NCBI RefSeq assembly: GCF_000211855.2
Contig: NC_015638.1
Location: 2,577,001-2,641,000, forward strand
Direction: 5' to 3'
Source of the DNA: Lacinutrix sp. 5H-3-7-4
GTDB taxonomy: Bacteria > Bacteroidota > Bacteroidia > Flavobacteriales > Flavobacteriaceae
DNA length: 64,000 nt
The position numbers were made by a program, and so were the translations under genes. Position 1 is the stretch's first letter; each line of letters opens with the position of its first letter. The notes beneath the pieces were generated by a model, which saw nothing but the letters and a program-made list of their open reading frames with translations, made no database searches and was not told where the DNA came from. Shown piece by piece: positions 44,083 to 53,832 of this stretch.

Positions 44083-46314
44083 ATGAAAAAAGTATTACTA
44101 ACAATTTTATCTTTTGTAGTCTGCACCTTTGCATTTGCACAAGATTTACCAACTAACCCAGATCCGGGAAAATGTTACAAGAGATGTGTAACTCCAGATG
44201 TATGGGTAAATCAAGATGTAACTATTCAAGTTGCACCTGCGTACAAAAAATTAAAAGTTGTACCTGCACAATACAGAACAGAAAATCAAGAAGTTGTAGT
44301 TCAATCTGCAGGTCAAGAATTATCTGTAGTACCAGCAAAATATGAAACTCAAACTTTTGAAGTAGAAGTTCAAGGTCCTGCACAAAGACTTGAAAAAGTT
44401 GCTGCAACAACTGAAACTAGTACTGAAGTAATGGAGATACAACCAAGTTACCAAGAATTAAGTGTTGTACCTGCAAAATACGCTACAGAAAACTTTGAAG
44501 TTACAACTTTTGAAGGAGGACAAACCTTATCTGTAGTACCTGCTAAATTAGGAACAGAATCTTTTGAGGTTGTAGTAAAAGAAGCTAGCCAAAGATTAGA
44601 AGTTGTGCCAGCACAGTACGAAACAAGAACAGAGACTGTTATTGTACAGCAAGCATACCAAAAATTAGAAACTATTCCAGCACAATACGAAACAAGAACA
44701 GAAACTGTTGTTGTAACAGAAGCGGGTCAACGTATGGAAGTTGTTCCTGCTAAATGGGGAACAGAAAATGTAGAAATTGTTGTTCAACCAGCTTCATCTA
44801 AATTAGAAATAATTCCAGCACAATACGGTACGGAAAATGTAGAAGTTGTTGTGAGTGAAGCTAGCCAACGTTTAGAAGTAATTCCTGCTAAATGGGGAAC
44901 AGAAACTTTATCATATAAGAAAAGACAATATGGATCTACATTAACTGTAGTACCAGCTAAGTTTTCTTCAGATTACCAAGTGATTGAAACTAAACCAGCT
45001 ACTGCTAAATGGGGTATGAGTGATACACCTGCTGCAGATTGTGCTTCTAGTGATCCTAACGATTGTAGATACTGGTGCTATAAAAATGTACCAGCACAAA
45101 ACATTACTGTAAATACTACTGTATTAGCTTCAGATGCTCAAGTTGTAACTAAACCTGGATGTGACAATGGAGATGCTAGTAATGAGGATTGTGGAATGGG
45201 AACTTACACAAGAAAAGTTGTGTTAACTCCAGCTACAACAAGAGTAATTGATATTCCAGCTGTAACAAAAACAGTTAAAAGAACAGTAATGACTCAACCA
45301 TCAACTACAAGAGTAATTGAAATACCAGCTGTAACAAAAACTATTAAGAAAACAGTATTAGTTTCTCCAGCTACAACAAGAGTAATCGATATTCCTGCAG
45401 TAACTAAAGAAGTAACTAGAAAAGTTATGGTTACACCACCAACAACAAGAGTAATAGATATTCCAGCGGTAACAAAAGAAGTAACAAGAACTGTAATGGT
45501 AACACCACCAACTACAAGAGTTATTGAAATACCAGCTGTAACTAAAACTATGAAGCGTACTATTGTTGCAACACCTCCAACTACAAATGTAACAGAGATT
45601 CCAGCTACAACTAAAACAATGAAACGTACAGTTATGGCTGCGCCTCCAACAGCAAGAGCTACAGATATTCCTGCAAAAACAACTGCTATTAAGAAATCTG
45701 TTCTTTCTCCAGAAACAACAAGAACAGTTGATATTCCTGCAGTATCTAAAACAATGAAGCGTACTGTAATGGTAACACCTCCAACAACTAGAGTTATAGA
45801 AGTACCACAAAAAACGGCTACTTTAAAAACTACTGTTTTAGCTAATGATGCTAGAGTAGAAGAAGTAACAATTCCTGCAGTTAACAAAACAGTAACTAAA
45901 GAAGTTTTACAAACAAAAGGAGGATTAACAACTTGGGCTGAAGTAGATTGTAAATTAGTTGAGTACAACAGTCTTAATATAAACTGGGACTTAGGTTCGG
46001 CAACATTAACTCCAGCAGCAAGAGCAGAGATTGATAGAATTTTATTACCAGTATTAGCAGATGGTGTTTCAGTTGAAATTGCATCTCATACAGATTCTAG
46101 AGGGTCTAAAGCATCTAACCGTTCTTTATCAGAAAGAAGAGCACAAGCAGTAACTAACTACTTAATCTCAAAAGGAATTAATTCTTCAAGAATTGTTTCT
46201 AATGGATTTGGTGAGTCTAGATTATTAAATAACTGTTCAGATGGTGTTTCTTGTACAGAAAGAGATCACAGAATAAACAGAAGAACTCAATTTAGAGTAA
46301 TTGATGCAAATTAA
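44083..46314 (+). CDS. OmpA-like protein with two arrays of 23-residue repeats
   Basis: 743 residues. Signal peptide (ends TFAFAQ), then array 1: eleven units with xVVPAxY at exact 23-residue spacing (Pro61, 84, position 107 as Ala, 130, 153, 176, 199, 222, 245, 268, 291). A linker with Cys residues (320-370, DPNDCRYWCYKN) follows, then array 2 of ten units with IPAVTKTxKRTV (Pro392 through 598, period 23 except one of 22). The end (about 625-743) is an OmpA-C peptidoglycan-binding domain (ASHTDSRGSKASNRSLSERR). Likely an elongated outer-membrane-anchored or periplasmic tether bound to peptidoglycan. Its role is unknown. Confidence 0.9.
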   Translation: MKKVLLTILSFVVCTFAFAQDLPTNPDPGKCYKRCVTPDVWVNQDVTIQVAPAYKKLKVVPAQYRTENQEVVVQSAGQELSVVPAKYETQTFEVEVQGPAQRLEKVAATTETSTEVMEIQPSYQELSVVPAKYATENFEVTTFEGGQTLSVVPAKLGTESFEVVVKEASQRLEVVPAQYETRTETVIVQQAYQKLETIPAQYETRTETVVVTEAGQRMEVVPAKWGTENVEIVVQPASSKLEIIPAQYGTENVEVVVSEASQRLEVIPAKWGTETLSYKKRQYGSTLTVVPAKFSSDYQVIETKPATAKWGMSDTPAADCASSDPNDCRYWCYKNVPAQNITVNTTVLASDAQVVTKPGCDNGDASNEDCGMGTYTRKVVLTPATTRVIDIPAVTKTVKRTVMTQPSTTRVIEIPAVTKTIKKTVLVSPATTRVIDIPAVTKEVTRKVMVTPPTTRVIDIPAVTKEVTRTVMVTPPTTRVIEIPAVTKTMKRTIVATPPTTNVTEIPATTKTMKRTVMAAPPTARATDIPAKTTAIKKSVLSPETTRTVDIPAVSKTMKRTVMVTPPTTRVIEVPQKTATLKTTVLANDARVEEVTIPAVNKTVTKEVLQTKGGLTTWAEVDCKLVEYNSLNINWDLGSATLTPAARAEIDRILLPVLADGVSVEIASHTDSRGSKASNRSLSERRAQAVTNYLISKGINSSRIVSNGFGESRLLNNCSDGVSCTERDHRINRRTQFRVIDAN

Positions 46315-46339
46315 TAATAAGTAAACTTATTTCATTTAT

Positions 46340-46375
46340 AAAAAAAAGGAAGCCAACTGGCTTCCTTTTTTACTT
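46340..46375. terminator. Bidirectional terminator between the OmpA-like gene and ybaB
   Basis: aaaaaaggaagccaa / ctggcttcctttttt stem-loop with A and T runs. Confidence 0.87.
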
Positions 46376-46411
46376 TTTTAAAGGCTATACACTTAAAAGT
46401 TAATTGCTATA

Positions 46412-46735
46412 TTACTTAAACATATCCATACCAGGAATATTGGGCATACCTTCTTTAGTTACCGCAGCAATTTCAGTTTCATTAACTTCTGTAGCACGAG
46501 CAATTGCTTTATTTAATGTAAGAATTAAATAATCTTCTAATTGTTCTTTATCCTCTAAAAGAGAATCGTCTATAGTTATAGATTTAATACTTCTATTAGC
46601 TGTGATAGTAACATTTAATAAATTATCATTACTTTTTTCATCAATTAAAACACTATCTAAACGTGTTTTTGTTTCTTCAACTTTCTTTTGGGTTTCTTTT
46701 AATTTACCCATCATTCCCATTAAATCTCCAAACAT
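46412..46735 (-). CDS. ybaB: YbaB/EbfC family nucleoid-associated protein
   Basis: 107 residues, the family norm, starting [20 protein letters not shown] and containing the conserved [19 protein letters not shown] region. YbaB forms dimers that bind DNA and affect nucleoid organisation and gene expression. Usually near dnaX/recR, but not here. Minus-strand box TAAATTTG at 46764-46771 fits its promoter. Confidence 0.92.
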   Translation of the reverse strand: MFGDLMGMMGKLKETQKKVEETKTRLDSVLIDEKSNDNLLNVTITANRSIKSITIDDSLLEDKEQLEDYLILTLNKAIARATEVNETEIAAVTKEGMPNIPGMDMFK

Positions 46736-46815
46736 AATTTTCTTTTTTAAATTAATTTTGATGCAAATTTATTAAAATCAACGGTTAATAACCAATAGCA
46801 TATCTATTATAAAAT

Positions 46816-46848
46816 TTTGAGTTTTTATTTCTATATAACTTATTTTTG
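46816..46848 (+). promoter_or_regulatory. Promoter of the oligopeptidase B gene
   Basis: TTTG at 46816-46819, 21-base spacer, TATTTTTG at 46841-46848. One of the best matches to the Bacteroidota consensus in the window; ATG at 46867 follows after 18 bases. Confidence 0.7.
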
Positions 46849-46866
46849 TAAACTCTTAAAATTAGA

Positions 46867-48945
46867 ATGTTTATGATATTAAAAAATGAAGCTTTAGTAA
46901 ATATACCTATAGCTAAAAAAATAGAAAAAAAATTAGAATGTCATAATGATGTAAGAATAGACAATTATTTTTGGATGAATGATAGAGAAAACCAAGAGGT
47001 AATCGATCATTTAAATACAGAAAACAACTACACAAAATCTATTTTAAAACATACAGAAGCCTTTCAAAAAGAATTATTTGAGGAGATGAAAGGTAGAATA
47101 AAAGAAGACGATACTTCAGTTCCATATAAATTAAACGGTTATTGGTACATAACTAAATATGAAAAAGGAAAAGATTACCCAATTTATACAAGGAAAAAAG
47201 AAAGCTTAGAGTCTGAAGAAGAAATAATTTTTGATTGCAATGAAATGGCTAAAGGTCATGCTTACTTTAAACTTGGAGGTATTTCAATTAGTCCAGATAA
47301 TACAATGGCTAGTTTTTCTATAGATACAGTAAGTCGTAGACAATATACTCTACAAGTAAAAAATTTAGTGACAGGCGAAATTTTTTCAGATAAAATAGAA
47401 AATACCACAGGAAGTTCAACTTGGGCAAACGATAATAAAACTTTGTTTTACACAAAAAAAGATGCTGTTACTTTACGCTCTAATAAAATTTATAAACATA
47501 AATTATATACTAAAGAAGAAGATGACATATTAGTATTTCATGAAGAAGATGAAACCTTTAATGCCTTTGTGTATAAAACAAAATCTAAAAAATATATTAT
47601 AATAGGATGTTCAAGTACATTAACATCAGAATATCGTTTTTTAGACGCTAATACTCCAGATGCTGAGTTTAAAATATTTCAAGAGCGAGAACGTAAGTTA
47701 GAATACTCTATAGCCCATTATGATGATAGTTTTTATATAATTACAAATAATAATGAAGCTACAAATTTCAAATTACAAAAAACATCTATACATGCTACAG
47801 AAAAGTCAAATTGGGTAGACGTTTTACCACATAGAGAAGAAGTATTATTAGAAGATATAGAGATTTTTAAAAATTATTTAGTTGTAAATGAGAGAGAAAA
47901 TGGTTTAAATAATATAAGAATTATAAGTTGGGATAAAACAGAAGACTATTACTTAGATTTTAACAGTGAAACCTATACAGCAAGTTTAGGTAATAACCCA
48001 GATTTTAATAGCAATACACTTAGGTACAGTTACAACTCATTAACAACACCAAGCTCTGTAATAGATTATAATTTTTCAACAAAAAAAAGCGAAGTAAAAA
48101 AAGAACAAGAAGTATTAGATAAGAATTTCGATAAAAATAATTATACATCACAACGTGTATGGGCTACAGCAAAAGATAATACAAAAATACCAATGTCTAT
48201 TGTTTATAAAAAAGGAATAGAATTAAATGGAGAAAATCCAGTATTACAATATGCTTATGGATCTTATGGTTCTACAATAGACCCATATTTTTCAACCATA
48301 AGATTAAGTTTACTAGATCGTGGTTTTATATATGTAATTGCTCATGTTCGAGGTAGCGAATATTTAGGCCGTGAATGGTACGAAAATGGAAAACTATTAA
48401 AAAAAATAAATACGTTTACAGATTTTATAGACTGTTCTAAATATTTAATTAAAAATAAATACACATCACCAAAGCATTTATACGCAATGGGTGGCAGCGC
48501 AGGAGGTTTATTAATTGGCGCAGTTATAAATATAAATCCAGAGCTATATAATGGTGTAATTGCAGCAGTACCATTTGTAGATGTAGTTACAACAATGCTA
48601 GATGATACTATACCATTAACCACAGGAGAATATGATGAATGGGGAAACCCAAATGAAGAAACGTATTATAAATACATGAAATCATATTCACCATACGATA
48701 ATGTTGCGGCTAAAAACTATCCAAATATTTTAGTAACAACAGGACTTCATGATTCGCAAGTACAGTATTTTGAACCAGCAAAATGGGTAGCGAAATTAAG
48801 AGAATTAAAAACAGATAAAAATAAATTAATTTTTCATATCGATATGGAAGCGGGTCATGGCGGTGCTTCTGGAAGATTTGAAAGTTTAAAAGAAGTTGCA
48901 TTGGAATATGCTTTTTTATTAGATTTAGAAGAAATAGCCCATTAA
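46867..48945 (+). CDS. ptrB: Oligopeptidase B (prolyl oligopeptidase family, S9)
   Basis: 692 residues. N-terminal beta-propeller (to about 410) and C-terminal alpha/beta hydrolase with the Ser nucleophile in [11 protein letters not shown], Asp in [14 protein letters not shown] and His in [13 protein letters not shown]. The SAGG and the acidic pattern suit cleavage after basic residues of short peptides. No signal peptide, so cytoplasmic. An ATG at 46873 is also possible. Housekeeping peptide processing. Confidence 0.93.
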   Translation: MFMILKNEALVNIPIAKKIEKKLECHNDVRIDNYFWMNDRENQEVIDHLNTENNYTKSILKHTEAFQKELFEEMKGRIKEDDTSVPYKLNGYWYITKYEKGKDYPIYTRKKESLESEEEIIFDCNEMAKGHAYFKLGGISISPDNTMASFSIDTVSRRQYTLQVKNLVTGEIFSDKIENTTGSSTWANDNKTLFYTKKDAVTLRSNKIYKHKLYTKEEDDILVFHEEDETFNAFVYKTKSKKYIIIGCSSTLTSEYRFLDANTPDAEFKIFQERERKLEYSIAHYDDSFYIITNNNEATNFKLQKTSIHATEKSNWVDVLPHREEVLLEDIEIFKNYLVVNERENGLNNIRIISWDKTEDYYLDFNSETYTASLGNNPDFNSNTLRYSYNSLTTPSSVIDYNFSTKKSEVKKEQEVLDKNFDKNNYTSQRVWATAKDNTKIPMSIVYKKGIELNGENPVLQYAYGSYGSTIDPYFSTIRLSLLDRGFIYVIAHVRGSEYLGREWYENGKLLKKINTFTDFIDCSKYLIKNKYTSPKHLYAMGGSAGGLLIGAVININPELYNGVIAAVPFVDVVTTMLDDTIPLTTGEYDEWGNPNEETYYKYMKSYSPYDNVAAKNYPNILVTTGLHDSQVQYFEPAKWVAKLRELKTDKNKLIFHIDMEAGHGGASGRFESLKEVALEYAFLLDLEEIAH

Positions 48946-48957
48946 AAATAATTTTCT

Positions 48958-48965
48958 TATTTTTG
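48958..48965 (+). promoter_or_regulatory. TAnnTTTG box upstream of the cysteine-synthase-like gene
   Basis: TATTTTTG, about 50 bases before the ATG at 49016. Confidence 0.55.
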
Positions 48966-49015
48966 CGAGGTTTTTGGTTACAATTCTAACTAAAGTAACA
49001 GATCAAATATTGTTT

Positions 49016-50056
49016 ATGGCACAAAACAAACAAGTTTTTGAAAATGTATTAGACTTAATTGGTAATACACCTTTGATAAAACTAAATAAAATGACATCAG
49101 AGTACAAAGCTGATTTTTTCGCAAAAGTAGAAGCTTTCAATCCAGGTCACTCATCAAAAGATAGAATAGCGCTTTATATTATTGAGCAGGCTGAGAAGCA
49201 AGGCATCATTAAACCAGGTGACACTATAATAGAAACTACTTCTGGTAATACAGGATTTAGTATAGCTATGGTTAGTGTAATTAAAGGTTATGATTGCATA
49301 TTAGCAGTAAGCTCTAAATCTTCGGCAGATAAAATAGACATGCTTAAAAACATGGGAGCCAAAGTTTACGTTTGCCCAGCAAATGTAAGTGCAGATGACC
49401 CAAGATCTTACTATCAAGTAGCAAAACGTTTACATGATGAAATAAAAGGTTCGGTTTATATCAACCAATATTTCAATCAATTAAACATAGATGCTCACTA
49501 TGCAACTACAGGTCCAGAGATTTGGAATCAAACTAATGGTGAAATTACACATTTGGTAGCTTGTAGTGGTACAGGAGGAACCATTTCTGGTACAGCAAAA
49601 TATTTAAAAGAACAAAACCCTAATATTAAAGTAATAGGAGTAGATGCTTTTGGTTCTGTAATAAAAAAATATCATGAAACTAGAGAGTTTGATGATAAAG
49701 AAATTTATCCATACCGTATTGAAGGTTTAGGTAAAAACTTAATACCAACAGCTACAGATTTTGATGCAATAGATAAATTTATAAAAGTAACAGACGAAGA
49801 AAGCGCTCACACAGCACGTGAAATTGCTAAAACCGAAGGTTTATTTGTAGGTTACACCTCTGGTGCAGCAATGCAAGCAGTAAAACAATTAGTTGAAGCA
49901 GGAGAATTTAAAGCAACAGACAAAGTAGTTGTTATATTTCCAGATCACGGTTCACGATACATGAGTAAAGTATACAGTGATAAATGGATGAGTGATCAAG
50001 GCTTTTTTGATAGTAAAAATGAAGAAGCAGCACAGAGCATTCAATATATAAAATAA
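49016..50056 (+). CDS. Cysteine synthase-like PLP enzyme, candidate cysteate synthase
   Basis: 346 residues, fold type II PLP. Start at ATG 49016 ([20 protein letters not shown]); the upstream TTG at 48974 is too far. PLP lysine Lys48 in [11 protein letters not shown], phosphate-binding TSGNTG (75-80), GTGGTISG. The substrate-site region differs from ordinary CysK ([14 protein letters not shown] in place of a MSxERR pattern). Its neighbour is an alpha-oxoamine synthase. In flavobacteria a CysK-like enzyme making L-cysteate together with an acyltransferase of that family forms the sulfonolipid capnine, so this is a plausible cysteate synthase. An ordinary cysteine synthase or cystathionine beta-synthase remains possible. 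Confidence 0.78.
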   Translation: MAQNKQVFENVLDLIGNTPLIKLNKMTSEYKADFFAKVEAFNPGHSSKDRIALYIIEQAEKQGIIKPGDTIIETTSGNTGFSIAMVSVIKGYDCILAVSSKSSADKIDMLKNMGAKVYVCPANVSADDPRSYYQVAKRLHDEIKGSVYINQYFNQLNIDAHYATTGPEIWNQTNGEITHLVACSGTGGTISGTAKYLKEQNPNIKVIGVDAFGSVIKKYHETREFDDKEIYPYRIEGLGKNLIPTATDFDAIDKFIKVTDEESAHTAREIAKTEGLFVGYTSGAAMQAVKQLVEAGEFKATDKVVVIFPDHGSRYMSKVYSDKWMSDQGFFDSKNEEAAQSIQYIK

Positions 50057-50075
50057 CACATATTATTATGTAACA

Positions 50076-50108
50076 TAAGCTGATGCACTACGTATCAGCT
50101 TTTTTTTG
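50076..50108 (+). terminator. Terminator after the cysteine-synthase-like gene
   Basis: aagctgat / atcagctt hairpin followed by a T run; separates the two neighbouring PLP genes, so they are probably not one transcript. Confidence 0.8.
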
Positions 50109-50190
50109 TTAACAATAGTATATAAAAATAATAGGCAAAAAACACAGAATTATGTAGTTTTGTAAATTCTGAACTAACGAAATAGCATTA

Positions 50191-51450
50191 ATGAAAGATT
50201 TATTTGAAAAAATATACAGAGATAAAGGACCATTAGGTAAATGGGCTGAACAAGCAGAAGGTTATTTTGTTTTTCCTAAATTAGAAGGTGAAATTTCCAA
50301 TAGAATGAAATTTCAAGGAAAAGAAGTTATTACTTGGAGTATTAACGATTATTTAGGTTTAGCAAATCATCCAGAAGTTCGTAAAGTAGATGCAGAAGCA
50401 GCTGCAGAATATGGTTCTGCTTACCCAATGGGAGCAAGAATGATGTCTGGTCACACAGAGTTACACGAGCAATTACAAAATGAATTAGCAGAGTTTGTAA
50501 GCAAAGAAGCAGCTTACCTTTTAAACTTTGGTTATCAAGGTATGGTTTCTACTGTAGATGCATTAGTTTCTAAAGATGATATTATTGTTTATGATGTAGA
50601 CGCTCACGCATGTATTATAGATGGTGTTCGTTTACATATGGGTAAACGTTTTACATACAAACACAACGATGTAGAAAGTCTAGAAAAAAATCTAGAACGT
50701 GCTACAAAAATGGCAGAACAAACAGGTGGAGGAATTTTAGTAATTTCTGAAGGTGTTTTTGGAATGCGTGGTGAACAAGGTCGTTTAAAAGAAATAGTTG
50801 CACTTAAAGAGAAGTATAACTTTAGGTTATTTGTTGACGATGCTCACGGCTTTGGAACCTTAGGTAAAACCGGTGCAGGAGCAGGAGAAGAGCAAGGAGT
50901 ACAAGATGGTATAGATGTTTATTTTGCAACCTTTGCTAAATCTTTAGCAAGTACAGGAGCATTTATAGCTGCCGATCAAGAGATTATAGACTACTTAAAA
51001 TATAACTTAAGATCTCAAATGTTCGCAAAGTCACTACAAATGCAATTAGTTGTAGGAGCTTTAAAACGTTTAGATATGTTGCGTTCAATGCCAGAGTTAA
51101 AAGAAAACTTGTGGAAAATTGTAAACGCATTACAATCTGGGTTAACAGAAAGAGGTTTCGATATTGGAACCACACAAAGTTGTGTAACACCAGTATACCT
51201 TAATGGTAGTATTCCTGAAGCAATGGCTTTAGTAAAAGATTTAAGAGAAAACTATGGTATATTTTGTTCTATAGTAGTGTATCCAGTTATTCCTAAAGGA
51301 TTAATTTTATTACGTATGATACCTACAGCTACACATACTATTGAAGATGTAAATGAAACTCTAGATGCTTTTGATGCTATTAGATCGCGTTTAGAAAATG
51401 GTACTTATAAAAGAATGTCTGCTGCTTTAATGAAAGCAATGGGTGAATAA
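50191..51450 (+). CDS. Alpha-oxoamine synthase, candidate cysteate fatty-acyltransferase
   Basis: 419 residues, PLP fold type I, AONS/KBL/SPT family that condenses an amino acid with an acyl thioester. PLP lysine Lys250 in FATFAKSLASTGAFIA; DDAHG (216-220); NDYLGLANHPEV and MGARMMSGHTELHE near the N-terminus. The TFAKS motif resembles serine palmitoyltransferase and the Flavobacterium cysteate-fatty acyltransferase needed for capnine; no bio genes are near, which argues against BioF. A sulfonolipid role is supported by the neighbouring cysteine-synthase-like gene, but 3-ketosphinganine formation cannot be excluded. Confidence 0.85.
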   Translation: MKDLFEKIYRDKGPLGKWAEQAEGYFVFPKLEGEISNRMKFQGKEVITWSINDYLGLANHPEVRKVDAEAAAEYGSAYPMGARMMSGHTELHEQLQNELAEFVSKEAAYLLNFGYQGMVSTVDALVSKDDIIVYDVDAHACIIDGVRLHMGKRFTYKHNDVESLEKNLERATKMAEQTGGGILVISEGVFGMRGEQGRLKEIVALKEKYNFRLFVDDAHGFGTLGKTGAGAGEEQGVQDGIDVYFATFAKSLASTGAFIAADQEIIDYLKYNLRSQMFAKSLQMQLVVGALKRLDMLRSMPELKENLWKIVNALQSGLTERGFDIGTTQSCVTPVYLNGSIPEAMALVKDLRENYGIFCSIVVYPVIPKGLILLRMIPTATHTIEDVNETLDAFDAIRSRLENGTYKRMSAALMKAMGE

Positions 51451-51467
51451 TATATTTAAGAATACAA

Positions 51468-51506
51468 TAAAAAAAATCCGATTCGTAAGAATCGGATTTT
51501 TTTTAT
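51468..51506. terminator. Bidirectional terminator between the oxoamine synthase and the GNAT-like gene
   Basis: aaaaaatccgattc / gaatcggatttttt stem with flanking A and T runs. Confidence 0.87.
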
Positions 51507-51517
51507 TTAAACTATGC

Positions 51518-52642
51518 TTAGTAAGTAATTTCTTTTCTAAAAGTTTTTCTACGCTTTACAACAACAGGATCAAAATGCTTCCAAATTTTATGTATGGCTT
51601 CATTATCTTCTAATTCTGGAGTTCTATAGCAGTTCATAATTCCTTTTTCAGTAAATATTTCATAATATTCATTAAAAATAACAGCATGAATACCTTTGTT
51701 TTGATATTCTGGATGTACACCAATTAAATAGAAAACAACGTCTTTACTATTCTTTTTAGCGTTTAATAGTTTTAAAAAACCAAAAGGAAAAAGTTTACCT
51801 TTCATTTTTTGTAAAGCATGAGCAAATCTAGGCATTACAATAGCAAAGGCAACCATTTCATCATGATCGTCTACTACAAATTTAATGTATTCTGGATTTA
51901 TAAATGAAATAAATTTTTTCTTAAAATAGGCTTTTTGTATATCAGTAATTTCAACAAAAGAGGATAAAGACGCGTAAGAGCTATTAAATAAATCGAACAT
52001 CTTATCTGCATAAGGCATAACTTCTTCAGTTTTTGTAAACTTTAAAGCTTTTAATTTATAGCGCCTTTTTATTAATTCCTGAGCTTTTTTAAAGAATTCA
52101 GGTTTAACATTTTTAAACGGGAATCTACTTTCAGAATAAGATTTTTCAACAGTATAGCCTAGAGCTTCATAATGTTTTACATAATATTCATGGTTGTACC
52201 AAGTAATCATATTACTTATCTCTTCAAAACCTTCGGTCATTACTCCAACTTTATCTAAGTTAGAAAAACCTACAGGACCTTCTGTATACTCTAAATTATG
52301 TTGTTTTCCTATAGAAACCACTTGTTCTATAAGTGCTTTAGATACTTCTAAATCATCAATAAAATCAAACCAACCAAATCGCATTTTCTTTTGGTTTTGA
52401 TTTTTTACTTCTAGCCAATTAATTATAGCTGCAACTCGACCTACAATTTTTCCGTTTTTATATGCTAAAAAGAAAGTAGCTTCAGCATCATTAAAAATTG
52501 GGTTTTTATCCTTACTAAAAGTTTCTAATTCTTGATTTATAATAGGAGGAACCCAATATTTAGAATCTTTATAAAGCGAAAAAGGAAAAGTTACAAAAGC
52601 TTTAAGCTCTTTTTTAGTTTTAGCTGGTTTTACTGTAATCAT
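51518..52642 (-). CDS. GNAT-fold acyltransferase-like protein (374 residues)
   Basis: Cytoplasmic protein with two N-acyltransferase-like halves; the clearest GNAT features are FLAYKNGKIVGRVAAIIN near residue 58-75 and VFYLIGVHPEYQNKGIHAVIF (acetyl-CoA binding loop Q-N-K-G) near residue 300. Such long YghO-like proteins have no fixed substrate. It converges with the oxoamine synthase gene; bacterial N-acylation of sphingoid or sulfonolipid bases uses GNAT-type enzymes, so N-acylation of capnine is a possible role. The outer-membrane gene lies 3 bases upstream on the same strand. Confidence 0.75.
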   Translation of the reverse strand: MITVKPAKTKKELKAFVTFPFSLYKDSKYWVPPIINQELETFSKDKNPIFNDAEATFFLAYKNGKIVGRVAAIINWLEVKNQNQKKMRFGWFDFIDDLEVSKALIEQVVSIGKQHNLEYTEGPVGFSNLDKVGVMTEGFEEISNMITWYNHEYYVKHYEALGYTVEKSYSESRFPFKNVKPEFFKKAQELIKRRYKLKALKFTKTEEVMPYADKMFDLFNSSYASLSSFVEITDIQKAYFKKKFISFINPEYIKFVVDDHDEMVAFAIVMPRFAHALQKMKGKLFPFGFLKLLNAKKNSKDVVFYLIGVHPEYQNKGIHAVIFNEYYEIFTEKGIMNCYRTPELEDNEAIHKIWKHFDPVVVKRRKTFRKEITY

Positions 52643-52645
52643 ATA

Positions 52646-53722
52646 TTAATCTTCATCATCAAAATCGATGTCTTGTAATTCTTTTTTACGTTTTTTATCG
52701 CCACCAGAACCATCTTTGTCTTTATTTTTTTTCTTACTTCTTCTTTTATTGGCTCTACGTTCTGCTTCTTCTTCGGCAGAAGTACCATTATCAAGACCTG
52801 GATCTTTATGGAAATCCAAACGGTAAGATACACCAAAGTTTACACTAAAAACTGATGGAGTATCTTTAGTATTAAAGGTTAGTGCAGTATCTAATTGAAA
52901 GTTTTTATTCCATAAATATGCGCCTCCAAATCTAAATAAATTATCTGCATAAAAATCACTTTTTATGCCTTGAGTTTCTCCAAATAAAACCCATTGATCA
53001 CTTATAGACTTGGTAAGTGTTAATATATATTGAAATTCGAAAGGGTTTACTGGTTCGCCATTTACAAATACTTCACCTCCAGTATCAGATTTTGTTTTTG
53101 TAAACGGTCTATTTCCAATAAAATTCATTACAAAAACCCAACCACTAGAAAAATTGTTTTGAGTAGCTATCATGATTTTAGGACTAAAACCACTAACTCC
53201 TGGTGGCGTATATGGGTTGTCTTCTGTATCATAATTACCGCCAACATATACTGCAACAGCAGGAATTAAATCTCCCCATTTAAAGCGTTTATTCGCATGG
53301 TAGCTATAAAGATTTGGTTTTTCTTCTCCTTTATTTTTGTAAGGATCATAAACTAAATATTTTGCACCTAAAGTAAGTGTTTTAAAATTTGCACGTTTTT
53401 GTTCTGTAGTTATAAATGAGCGATAATCTGTTCTGGTATCGTTTTGGTAAGAACCTTCTAAATTAATTTCTAATTGTGGTAATAACAAGCCATATCTAGC
53501 AGCAAAGTCAATACCAAAACCTTTATCTTCTCTCTTTAAAGGTGTGTGTTCTTCGTTAACTGTATAAGGTCCAGCTTCAAACTGTACAACATTTGTACCT
53601 ACAGAAAAAGCCGATCTAGATACTCCAGGTCTATTAGAATTTATAACTTCGGTATATTGGGCATTAGCCATATAAACAAAAGCAAACAGAAATAATAAAA
53701 GATAAATTTGTCTTAGACGCAT
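52646..53722 (-). CDS. Outer membrane transporter-like protein (phenol MetA family-like)
   Basis: 358 residues: signal peptide (MRLRQIYLLLFLFAFVYMANAQ), then an outer-membrane beta-barrel-like region (about 25-300; SNRPGVSRSAFSVGTNVVQF at the start), and an unusual highly charged C-terminal tail (about 310-358; Lys/Arg blocks then acidic DIDFDDED). The barrel resembles the MetA-pathway/transporter family often annotated in Bacteroidota. Cotranscribed with the GNAT gene, 3 bases away. The charged tail may be periplasmic or a linker. Confidence 0.75.
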   Translation of the reverse strand: MRLRQIYLLLFLFAFVYMANAQYTEVINSNRPGVSRSAFSVGTNVVQFEAGPYTVNEEHTPLKREDKGFGIDFAARYGLLLPQLEINLEGSYQNDTRTDYRSFITTEQKRANFKTLTLGAKYLVYDPYKNKGEEKPNLYSYHANKRFKWGDLIPAVAVYVGGNYDTEDNPYTPPGVSGFSPKIMIATQNNFSSGWVFVMNFIGNRPFTKTKSDTGGEVFVNGEPVNPFEFQYILTLTKSISDQWVLFGETQGIKSDFYADNLFRFGGAYLWNKNFQLDTALTFNTKDTPSVFSVNFGVSYRLDFHKDPGLDNGTSAEEEAERRANKRRSKKKNKDKDGSGGDKKRKKELQDIDFDDED

Positions 53723-53739
53723 AAGTGATAGGTTTGCCT

Positions 53740-53747
53740 CAAATATA
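53740..53747 (-). promoter_or_regulatory. Minus-strand TAnnTTTG box before the transporter-like gene
   Basis: Reads TATATTTG on the minus strand, 17 bases upstream of the ATG at 53722. Confidence 0.55.
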
Positions 53748-53801
53748 GAGATTTTATATTTTTTTTAGGTATTAATAATTAAAATTAAAGCCTAACTATT
53801 G

Positions 53802-53809
53802 TATTTTTG
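53802..53809 (+). promoter_or_regulatory. TAnnTTTG box before the DUF4834 gene
   Basis: TATTTTTG, 23 bases before the ATG at 53833. Confidence 0.55.
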
Positions 53810-53832
53810 TACAGCAATTATTGAAGTAGATT

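Noticed and set aside
44250-45900. Possible CRISPR array or tandem DNA repeats
   Set aside because: The periodicity (69 bases) is coding: repeat units translate in frame, vary mainly at third positions and have no spacers.
45294-45968. 224-residue minus-strand ORF rich in Val/Gly/Thr and a 150-residue Cys-rich ORF at 45358-45810
   Set aside because: Both lie opposite the second repeat array of the OmpA-like gene; their repetitive composition follows from that array, with no start signal of their own.
48974-49015. TTG start extending the cysteine-synthase-like gene
   Set aside because: Added residues do not resemble the family start, and the promoter box at 48958-48965 lies too close to it; ATG 49016 is better.
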